Origin: Pandoraea anapnoica
GTDB taxonomy: Bacteria > Pseudomonadota > Gammaproteobacteria > Burkholderiales > Burkholderiaceae
Direction of reading: 5' to 3'
Length of the DNA stretch: 64,000 nucleotides
NCBI RefSeq assembly: GCF_902459765.1
Contig: NZ_CABPSP010000004.1
Span: 248,001 to 312,000, forward strand
Position numbers and translations under genes: made by a program. Below, in pieces: positions 58,101 through 64,000 of the stretch (positions are counted from its first letter, which is position 1; the number at the start of each line of letters is the position of its first letter). The notes below the pieces were generated by a model. The model saw nothing but the letters and a program-made list of their open reading frames with translations, did no database searches and was not told the origin of the DNA.

Positions 58101-58356
58101 GACGGCGCTCGCGATGATCATCGGCATGGTGCCGATGGCGCTCGGTCTGGGCGAAGGCGCGGAACAGAACGCGCCGCTGGGTCGCGCCGTGATCGGCGGG
58201 CTGATGTTCGCCACGGTCTCGACGCTATTTTTCGTGCCGCTGGTCTTCGCAGGCGTGCACACGCGACTCGCACGCCGCAAGGCGCGTCGCGCAGGAAACG
58301 CGGCCACGACGACGCATGGCGACCGTAGTGATGACAACGATAACGCCAGCCAGTAA
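55141..58356 (+). CDS. RND efflux permease
   Basis: 1071 residues. Family start NVALKRPYTFIVMAILILLATPLALLRTPVDVLPEINIPVISIIW; helix 4 has VGILVDDATVTIENIERHL with the proton-relay Asp pair; the second half contains MTMGVATANSILVVAFARQRME and MTALAMIIGMVPMALGLGEGAEQNAPLGRAVIGGL. The pattern is of the drug-type (HAE) branch, not the CzcA/CusA metal branch. The first gene of a permease-adaptor-channel-regulator-kinase cluster. The substrate is unknown. Confidence 0.9.
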   Translation: MWIVNVALKRPYTFIVMAILILLATPLALLRTPVDVLPEINIPVISIIWTYNGLSAQDIADRMISGNERGLTTTVNNIEHIESQSLPGIGIIKIFLQPTANIQTAIAQVVAVEQAQVKQMPPGATPPLVISYSASSIPVMQLGLSSPSLSEPALNDTALNFLRPQLVTIPGAAVPYPYGGKTRLISVDIDSRALLAKGLTAQDVVAAVNAQNLILPTGTAKIGPREYTVDMNGSPPTVEGLNNIPVRTVNGATTYLREVAHVRTGFSPQTNIVRQNGQRGVLMSIMKTGDASTLSVVDAMKALLPEARAALPADLHISALFDQSVFVKAAVQGVIHEALIAAALTAAMILLFLGNWRSTCIIAISIPLSILSSLLALHALGQTINIMTLGGLALAVGILVDDATVTIENIERHLHMGTPLHQAILDGAGEIAVPALVSTLCICIVFVPMFFLTGVARYLFVPLAEAVVFAMLASYVLSRTLVPTLAMLLMGHAHPTDPNAKPGVFRRIYLRFDASFERMRAAYIVVLSTLLVRRRVFAMGFLAFCVLSMGLVFALGADFFPSVDAGNIRMHMRAPTGTRIEETARLADQVERVVREVVPANELETILDNLGLPYSGINLSYSNAGTIGTLDGEIQIALTPDHRPSAEYIDKLRALLPQRFPGVEFFFQPADIVTQILNFGLPAAIDIQISGNQQLANFDVATRLLKQVRQVPGTVDTHIQQRVNAPTIHLNMDRTRLQQLNLNANAVAQNVLISLSGSSQTSPGFWFNEQNGVEYSLSVQSPQYRISSIDDLLRLPVAGTGNNGQPQLLANFVQVEPTQQFAVVSHYNIRPVIDIYVSVEGRDLGSVANDINKLVAQARKDLPRGSQIVVRGQVSTMQSSYMGLGIGVAMAIVLVYLLIVVNFQSWVDPLIIVSALPAALAGIVWMLFLTGTRLSVPALTGAIMTMGVATANSILVVAFARQRMETGMAPLKAALEAGASRIRPVLMTALAMIIGMVPMALGLGEGAEQNAPLGRAVIGGLMFATVSTLFFVPLVFAGVHTRLARRKARRAGNAATTTHGDRSDDNDNASQ

Positions 58357-58412
58357 GGCATGGCGACCGACACCTCACACACCAGATACCAAGATTTGAC
58401 GGGTTGAACGAC

Positions 58413-59660
58413 ATGACCGAGAAACATCACGCCGAACTGGCCATTCCCGAGCACGATCCTGCCGACGGTCGGCAGTTGCCCCCGCGTCACGGCGAGTTCC
58501 GTCGCGCAAAGATCGTACTGATCGTGGTCGCTCTGCTGCTGGTCGCCGGGGCAGCACGCACGACCATCTCCAACTTCCTGCAACGCCGGGCCGTCGCCAA
58601 CGTGACGTCGCAAAACGCGAAGCAATTCGTGAGCGTGGTGACGCCACAAGCCACCGCCGCCAGCGAAACGCTGCTGCCCGCCACCCTGCGCGGCGCCGTG
58701 GAGTCGCCCATCTACGCCCGAGCGACGGGCTATTTGCTGCATCGCTACGTGGACATCGGCGCGAAGGTCAAACAAGGTCAGTTGCTCGCCGACCTCGATA
58801 CGCCGGAAATCGATCAGGAACTGGCGCAGGCCATCGCCCAGCGCAATCAGATTAACGCCAGCCTCGGCCTGGCCAAGTCGTCGCTCGACCGGTGGCAGCA
58901 ACTGCGTCAGCGCGACGCCGTCTCGCAGCAGGAACTGGATGAACGTCAGAGCACCTACACCCAGGGCGTGGCGAATCTCGCGGCGGCCGACGCCAACGTC
59001 AAACGGCTTCAGCAGCTGGAATCGTTCAAGCGCATCGTCGCCCCGTTCGACGGTGTGATCACGCAGCGTAACGTGGATGTCGGCGATCTCATCGCGGCGG
59101 GCAGCGGCAGTGCTCAGGCGATGTTCTCGCTGGCGCAGACCGACCCGCTGCGCGTCTATGTGCAAGTGCCTCAGGCCTATGCGCAGAGCGTATCCGTCGG
59201 TCAGCCGGTGGTCGTGACACAAGCCGAACTGCCCGGACAGCACTTCCAGGGCAAGATCACGCACGTGTCCGGCGCCATCGACGTGGCGACGCGTTCGCTC
59301 CAGATCGAAGCCGCATTGCCGAATCCGGACGGGAAGCTGCGCCCCGGCGCGTATGTGCAACTCGCGCTGCCCGGCGCCGTGCAACCGCATCTGAGCGTAC
59401 CGTCCAACGCGCTGCTGTTTCGCGCCGAAGGCCCGCGTGTGGCGGTCGTGGACGATCAGGGCGTCGTGCATCTGCACAAGATCGTGATCGCGCAGGATCT
59501 CGGACAGACGCTGGAACTGGCCGATGGCGTGTCGCCCAACGACCGCGTGATCGTCAATCCGAGCGATTCGGTGGACGACGGCGACCACGTGCAAGCCAAG
59601 GCGCTTGAGGCCAAAGGTGGCAGCAAACCGGCAGCCAAGGCGCAGGGAGACGAATCGTGA
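58413..59660 (+). CDS. RND adaptor (membrane fusion protein)
   Basis: 415 residues. Cytoplasmic tail, single TM helix (AKIVLIVVALLLVAGAARTTI), lipoyl half-motif (YARATGYLLHRYVDIGAKVKQGQLLADLDTPEIDQEL), alpha-hairpin (LAKSSLDRWQQLRQRDAVSQQELDERQSTYTQGVANLAAADANVKRL), second lipoyl half (RIVAPFDGVITQRNVDVGDLI), beta-barrel and membrane-proximal domains (LSVPSNALLFRAEGPRVAVV). Unlike the adaptor at 23034 it is intact. Start ATG 58413 chosen over TTG 58404. The OMF gene overlaps its stop by four bases. Confidence 0.9.
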   Translation: MTEKHHAELAIPEHDPADGRQLPPRHGEFRRAKIVLIVVALLLVAGAARTTISNFLQRRAVANVTSQNAKQFVSVVTPQATAASETLLPATLRGAVESPIYARATGYLLHRYVDIGAKVKQGQLLADLDTPEIDQELAQAIAQRNQINASLGLAKSSLDRWQQLRQRDAVSQQELDERQSTYTQGVANLAAADANVKRLQQLESFKRIVAPFDGVITQRNVDVGDLIAAGSGSAQAMFSLAQTDPLRVYVQVPQAYAQSVSVGQPVVVTQAELPGQHFQGKITHVSGAIDVATRSLQIEAALPNPDGKLRPGAYVQLALPGAVQPHLSVPSNALLFRAEGPRVAVVDDQGVVHLHKIVIAQDLGQTLELADGVSPNDRVIVNPSDSVDDGDHVQAKALEAKGGSKPAAKAQGDES

Positions 59661-61147
59661 GCCGCATGGATCGCGACGGCCGGGGTCACCTCCAAAGCGG
59701 CATCCGGCTCAGCGCAACGCTGCTCGCCGTCGCCGCGCTGCTGAGCGCGTGCGCCGTAGGCACGGACTACCATCGCCCGGAAGTCTCGACCCCGCCCGTC
59801 TGGAAAACAGATGGTTACTGGAAGGTCGCGCAACCGTCACGGGCTGCGATGCAGCCGGACTGGTGGAAGGCGTTCAACGAACCGGCGCTCAACGCCCTCG
59901 AAGACAAAGCGCTCGCACAGAACCAGACGCTCGCCGCCGCCGTCGCGCATTACGATCAGGCGCATGCGACGCTGTCCGGCATTTCGGCACAGCGGCTGCC
60001 GGAAGTCGATGCCTCGTTTGGGCTGGCACGTCAGCGCATCTCGGCGAATCGCCCGGTCACGAGCTACTCGTCGAGCAGCATGTCGACCGTGCAGAACAAC
60101 GTTCAGGTGGGACTGGGCGTGAGCTACGACACCGATCTGTTTGGCCGTATTCGCCGTCAGGTCGAAGGTGCGCAGGCGTCCGCCGAACAAGCGGGCGACG
60201 ATCTGGCGAATGCGCGACTCGTCCTCACGACGCAACTCGCTACGGCCTACTTCCAGTTGCGTGCCATCGACGCCGAGATCAAAGTGCTGGACCAGTCGGT
60301 CACCTTGCAGCAAAAGGCGCTCGATTACGTGAGCGCCCAGCACGATCTCGGCGCGGTCTCGGGGCTGGACGTCCTCCAGCAGCAATCGCAACTCGACACC
60401 ACGCGCGTTCAGGCTCGTCTACTGCATCAGCAACGCGATCAGTACGAACATGCCATCGCGGCGCTCGTCGGCGTGCCCGCGCCGACGTTCTCAATTCCGG
60501 AGGGCGTGCTGCCTGCAACGCTCCCCGAGATCCCGCTCGGGGTGCCGAGCGATGTGCTGCAACGGCGTCCGGATGTGGCGTCGGCCGAACGCAGCATGGC
60601 CGCTGCAAATGCGCAGATCGGCGTCGCGAAAGCGGCCTTCTTCCCGAGCTTGACCCTGAATCCCGGCATCGGCTGGCAAAGCACCGAGTTCGCCAACCTG
60701 CTGTCTGCGCCCAGCCTGTTGTGGACGCTGGGCACGCTGGCGTCGCAGGTCGTCTTCGACGGCGGACGGCGTCAGGCGGGTGTCGATTACGCCAGCGCGG
60801 GCTATCGCGCCGTGGAAGCAAACTACCGTCAGACGGTGCTCACCGCCTTCCAGCAAGTGCAGGACGGTGTGACCGGTCTGTCGGTCCTCAATGCCGCCGC
60901 GCAGGAATCGCATGCGGCCGTGGTCGACGCCGAGCGCCTCCTGAGTCTGGCGAACGACCGGTATTCGGGCGGACTGACAGCGTATCTCAGCGTGATTACG
61001 GCGCAGCAGGCGGCGCTGGCGAGCGAGCGACAGGACGTCCAGATCCGGGGGCAGCAACTCGTGCTCTCGGTGGCGCTGGTCAAGGCACTGGGCGGCGGAT
61101 GGCAACCATCGGAGACATCCTCTGACTCGTATAATGCGCAAAGATGA
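59657..61147 (+). CDS. NodT-family outer membrane efflux lipoprotein
   Basis: 496 residues, starting at GTG 59657 inside the previous stop (GTGA). Signal with lipobox LLSAC, then AVGTDYHRPEVSTPPVW as in NodT proteins. OEP regions: AAAVAHYDQAHATLSGISAQRLPEVDASFGLARQRIS and SAERSMAAANAQIGVAKAAFFPSLTLNPGIGWQS. Outer membrane channel of the second pump. The response regulator starts ten bases after its stop. Confidence 0.92.
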   Translation: MSRMDRDGRGHLQSGIRLSATLLAVAALLSACAVGTDYHRPEVSTPPVWKTDGYWKVAQPSRAAMQPDWWKAFNEPALNALEDKALAQNQTLAAAVAHYDQAHATLSGISAQRLPEVDASFGLARQRISANRPVTSYSSSSMSTVQNNVQVGLGVSYDTDLFGRIRRQVEGAQASAEQAGDDLANARLVLTTQLATAYFQLRAIDAEIKVLDQSVTLQQKALDYVSAQHDLGAVSGLDVLQQQSQLDTTRVQARLLHQQRDQYEHAIAALVGVPAPTFSIPEGVLPATLPEIPLGVPSDVLQRRPDVASAERSMAAANAQIGVAKAAFFPSLTLNPGIGWQSTEFANLLSAPSLLWTLGTLASQVVFDGGRRQAGVDYASAGYRAVEANYRQTVLTAFQQVQDGVTGLSVLNAAAQESHAAVVDAERLLSLANDRYSGGLTAYLSVITAQQAALASERQDVQIRGQQLVLSVALVKALGGGWQPSETSSDSYNAQR

Positions 61148-61156
61148 GGTGACGAC

Positions 61157-61831
61157 ATGAAAGTGCTGATCGTTGAAGACGAACAAAAGGTAGTGGACTA
61201 TCTGCGCTCGGGGCTGACCGAGCAAGGCTGGGTGGTCGATGTTGCGCTCGACGGCGAGGAAGGCACGCACCTGGCGCTGGAGTTCGACTACGACGTCATC
61301 GTGCTCGACGTCATGTTGCCTAAGCGCGACGGCTTTGCGGTACTCGGCTCGCTGCGCGAGCGCAAGTCCACCCCCGTCATCATGCTCACCGCCCGCGACC
61401 ATGTGAACGACCGGGTGCGCGGCTTGCGCGAAGGGGCGGACGACTACCTCACCAAGCCCTTCTCGTTCATCGAACTGGTCGAACGTCTTCACGCGCTCGC
61501 CCGTCGCACCCGCGTGCAGGAGTCAACGCTGATCTCGGTGGGCGACCTGTTCGTCGATCTGATCGGCCGCCGGGCGACGCGCGACGGTCACCGGCTCGAT
61601 CTTACGGCCAAGGAGTTCCAGCTGCTGTCGGTGCTTGCGCGCCGTCAGGGCGACATTCTCTCGAAGACGGCCATCACCGAACTGGTCTGGGACGTCAATT
61701 TCGATAGCCATACGAATGTAGTGGAGACCGCCATCAAACGGCTGCGCGCGAAGCTCGACGGCCCCTTCACCACCAAGCTACTGCACACCGTGCGTGGCAT
61801 GGGCTACGTGCTGGAAGTGCGCGAGGCCTGA
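61157..61831 (+). CDS. OmpR-family response regulator, CusR/CzcR-like
   Basis: 224 residues. Receiver MKVLIVEDEQKVVDYLRSGLTEQGW with Asp51 (DVIVLDVMLPKRDGF), MLTARDHVNDRVRGLREGADDYLTKPFSFIELVERL. Winged helix LDLTAKEFQLLSVLARRQGDILSKTAITELVWDVNFDSHTNVVETAIKRLRAKLDGPF. The FDSHTNVVETAIKRLRAKLD signature is typical of the CusR/CopR metal-responsive branch. It lies ten bases after the pump genes, so it very likely controls them. Confidence 0.88.
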   Translation: MKVLIVEDEQKVVDYLRSGLTEQGWVVDVALDGEEGTHLALEFDYDVIVLDVMLPKRDGFAVLGSLRERKSTPVIMLTARDHVNDRVRGLREGADDYLTKPFSFIELVERLHALARRTRVQESTLISVGDLFVDLIGRRATRDGHRLDLTAKEFQLLSVLARRQGDILSKTAITELVWDVNFDSHTNVVETAIKRLRAKLDGPFTTKLLHTVRGMGYVLEVREA

Positions 61832-61862
61832 GCGCCTCGCCCTCCACGCCAACGACGTCACC

Positions 61863-63341
61863 GTGAAACACTCGATCTCCCGCCGCCTTGCCGCCATGTT
61901 CGCCGTCGTGGCGCTGTCGGTGTTCGCGCTCGTCGGTGCGGCGTTGTATCTGGTGTTGCGCGTTCAACTGGAGCGGCACCTGCGCGAGTCGCTGGACGAC
62001 CGCGCGCAGATCGCGCACATCATCGTGTATCACGGCGCCACGCCCGAGAAATGGCAGATCGTGCGGGAAAAGCTGAGTGACATGACCCCGCGCGACGGCA
62101 CCACAACGTACGCCGTCTCCAGCGACGACCCGAGGTACACGTTCGGCACGCCTGTGAGCGGCATGTTCGTCAAACGGCTATCCAACGGTTATGTGCGCCT
62201 GAGCCCGGACGGCGGGGGCGACGACATGCTGACGACCCGCGAGATCCTGCCGCCCTACGGCACGCGGCCGGCAGTCACGCTGCAAGTCGCGGCCAGTTAT
62301 TCCCCCAACGAACAGACGCTACGTGCGTTCGGGCTGAGTCTCGCGGCGCTCTCCGGATTAGGCGCGCTGGGCGTGCTGCTGCTCAGCTACTCGGTGACGC
62401 GCCTCGGCCTCTCGCCGCTCACGCGGCTCACGCGCGAAGCGTCTGAAATCCGGCCGGATAACCGCTCACAACGCCTCGTGACTCGCTCGCTGCCCGTCGA
62501 ACTGGACGATCTCGCGCATTCATTCAACGGTGCGCTGGCTCGGCTCGACGGTGCCTACGAACGGCTGGAATCGTTCAATGCCGACGTCGCCCACGAGTTG
62601 CGCACGCCGGTCACCATCCTGATCGGACAAACGGAAGTGGCTCTGACTCGCGACCGGCCGGTCGAGGAACTGCGCATGTTGTTGCAGTCGAACCTTGAAG
62701 AACTCGGCCGCATGCGCACCATCATCAACGACATGCTGTTCCTCTCGCGGGCCGATCAAGGTGAACGCGCGACGGGACTCACTGCCGTGTCGCTGGCGAG
62801 CGAAGCGGCACACACGCTGGAATTTCTGGAATTTCCGCTGGAAGAAGCGCAAGTCACCGCGCGTCTGCATGGCAGCGCGTTCGCGCAAGTCAACAAGGCG
62901 TTGTTCGGACGCGCGCTGGCCAATCTGGTGATGAACGCTATCGAGCATTGCGCGCCGGGTGCGAATATCGACGTGCGCATCACCACAGAGATCCCTGACG
63001 CCAGCACCACTGCCGAGTCGAACCGCGCCCGTCACGTGCGTATCGAAGTCGTCAATCCGGGGGCGGAAATCCCGGCGGACGTGCTCAAGCATCTGTTCGA
63101 CCGGTTCTACCGCGCCGAGGCGTCACGCACCAATAGCCGTGAGAATCACGGCCTTGGGCTGGCCATCGTCAAGGCCATTGCGGAAATGCACGGCGGTACG
63201 GTGTGGGCACACAGCGCGAACGGCTTCAACGCGTTCGGCTTTTCGGTCAGTCATCGCGAAGACGCGGGTGCCGCCGGCACGTCACCCGCCGCGTCTGCTA
63301 CTGCAACGACATCGACTCAGCTCGTGCGTCAGACGCCGTGA
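61863..63341 (+). CDS. Heavy-metal-type sensor histidine kinase, CusS-like
   Basis: 492 residues from GTG 61863 (reading MKHSISRRLAAMFAVVALSVFALVGAALYLVLR, TM1). Periplasmic sensor of roughly 120 residues, TM2 (LSLAALSGLGALGVLLLSYSV), HAMP, H-box FNADVAHELRTPVTIL (His244), N box ALANLVMNAIEHCAPG and G box NSRENHGLGLAIVKAIAEMHGG. It matches the CusS/heavy-metal kinase branch in length and the VTRLGLSPLTRLT segment. The frame extends back to 61794, but that overlaps the regulator's C-terminus. Its last 13 bases overlap the convergent unknown gene. Confidence 0.87.
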   Translation: MKHSISRRLAAMFAVVALSVFALVGAALYLVLRVQLERHLRESLDDRAQIAHIIVYHGATPEKWQIVREKLSDMTPRDGTTTYAVSSDDPRYTFGTPVSGMFVKRLSNGYVRLSPDGGGDDMLTTREILPPYGTRPAVTLQVAASYSPNEQTLRAFGLSLAALSGLGALGVLLLSYSVTRLGLSPLTRLTREASEIRPDNRSQRLVTRSLPVELDDLAHSFNGALARLDGAYERLESFNADVAHELRTPVTILIGQTEVALTRDRPVEELRMLLQSNLEELGRMRTIINDMLFLSRADQGERATGLTAVSLASEAAHTLEFLEFPLEEAQVTARLHGSAFAQVNKALFGRALANLVMNAIEHCAPGANIDVRITTEIPDASTTAESNRARHVRIEVVNPGAEIPADVLKHLFDRFYRAEASRTNSRENHGLGLAIVKAIAEMHGGTVWAHSANGFNAFGFSVSHREDAGAAGTSPAASATATTSTQLVRQTP

Positions 63342-63910
63342 CTCCCCAGGCTGCTCGCCTGCTGCACGGCATGCGGCGCGAAGACCGTCAGCGTTTCGCC
63401 CAGTGCCTCGCGGGCATAAGCGGCGGCCACCGTCATTTGCGCCAGACGCGCGCGTAGCTCCAGATTCTCCCGTTCCAGATGCTGCACGCGACGCATAGCG
63501 TCGGCCACGTCGGTGACACCGTCGCCAGCCGTACCGTGGCTTTCGGGTATTACGTCGAGCAGCGTCATGGCACGCGCCAGATTCTGTTCGAACTGCTGCG
63601 CCCAGACGGACTGCCCTGCGACGGGTATCCCGCCGAACGCCGGGATCACCGGGGCTTCGTACATGCTGCGGGCACGCACGATGGCTTTTTGCACAGTACC
63701 AGCGCTGGGACGGCGCGTGACGCCGGCCTGTGCCATGAAACGCAGATAGGTTTGCGCACCGTAGATCCGGCGCTCGGCTTTCCATGCATCCGTCAGGAAG
63801 GCATCGAGGAAGGCGGGGTTGTTGTGGGGGTGTGCGGCGTCTGCATCGCGTGCAGCGCCAAGCAGGGCAGCGTAGGTTGCATCGTCGAACTGCAAGGCGG
63901 ACCGTGCCAT
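63329..63910 (-). CDS. Unknown protein with C-terminal coiled coil
   Basis: 193 residues; family not recognised. The N-terminal half is helical (FDDATYAALLGAARDADAAHPHNNPAFLDAFLTDAWKAERRIYGAQTYLRFMAQAGVTRRPSAGTVQKAIVRARSMYE) and the order resembles KfrA-type DNA-binding N-termini, but weakly. Residues about 140-165 form a short coiled coil (MRRVQHLERENLELRARLAQM). No signal or membrane segment. The ATG at 63910 is the likely start. The 90 bases beyond it to the window end hold nothing I can identify. Confidence 0.6.
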   Translation of the reverse strand: MARSALQFDDATYAALLGAARDADAAHPHNNPAFLDAFLTDAWKAERRIYGAQTYLRFMAQAGVTRRPSAGTVQKAIVRARSMYEAPVIPAFGGIPVAGQSVWAQQFEQNLARAMTLLDVIPESHGTAGDGVTDVADAMRRVQHLERENLELRARLAQMTVAAAYAREALGETLTVFAPHAVQQASSLGSHGV

Positions 63911-64000
63911 GGCGATCTCCGGGTGCTTACCGTATCGGGAGGTATCGCGCCCCGGCGAGCCAGCACAGGCCCTACCGGGGACACGACGGTCAATGCGACT

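Overview
The window is a gene-dense, high-GC bacterial chromosome segment. Short intergenic gaps, many ATGA/GTGA start-stop overlaps, NodT-type outer membrane factors, an MdtABC-type pump, an ArnT-like transferase behind a PmrAB-like two-component system, and protein sequence flavour throughout all suggest a betaproteobacterium of the Burkholderiaceae, most like Pandoraea (inference from familiarity, no search run). I saw no rRNA, tRNA, insertion sequence, integrase or CRISPR array. Most of the window reads as core or soft-core chromosome; the 46.8-52.8 kb block looks accessory.

Layout. 0-5 kb: partial beta-carbonic anhydrase, MerR-type regulator, SAM-dependent methyltransferase, maleylacetoacetate isomerase/GST with a pair of palindromic operators upstream, an unknown two-helix membrane protein. 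5-13 kb: LprI/DUF1311 protein, exported MORN-repeat protein, two exported alpha/beta hydrolases, a degenerate HD-GYP/LuxR regulator, and a DUF2946-PepSY pair that looks metal related. 13-20.5 kb: a DNA-binding-domain/citrate-synthase fusion divergent from a class III CoA-transferase with a perfect 19-bp palindrome between them, a membrane GGDEF protein with a damaged active site, and a 2,4-dienoyl-CoA reductase divergent from its likely PadR repressor, again with paired palindromes. 20.6-32.3 kb: a beta-propeller/sterol-desaturase pair, then an mdtABC-OMF operon whose adaptor gene carries a frameshifting deletion. 32.3-45 kb: small lipoprotein, remnant of a P-type ATPase, DUF4105 plus lipase-like lipoprotein, molybdopterin-domain protein, Tat-exported sulfatase divergent from a LysR regulator, metE. 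42.9-46.8 kb: PmrAB-like two-component system with ArnT. 46.8-52.8 kb: two paralogous Ig-like multidomain proteins flanking a hipBA module. 52.8-54.8 kb: encapsulin with a DyP peroxidase cargo. 55-63.3 kb: a second RND pump operon (permease-adaptor-OMF) followed by its own response regulator and sensor kinase. The window ends with an unknown coiled-coil protein.

The observation I consider most likely to be new is the pair of Ig-like/jelly-roll proteins (46988-48544 and 50494-52722). They share a gap-free 64-bp upstream element (about 77 % identical) containing a CTG-N10-CAG palindrome of the kind bound by LuxR-type quorum-sensing regulators, they differ by whole-domain gain or loss, they lack an obvious signal peptide, and a hipBA toxin-antitoxin pair sits between them. 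Second is the citrate-synthase/DNA-binding fusion with its own palindromic site. Third is the microhomology-type deletion that breaks the MdtA adaptor.
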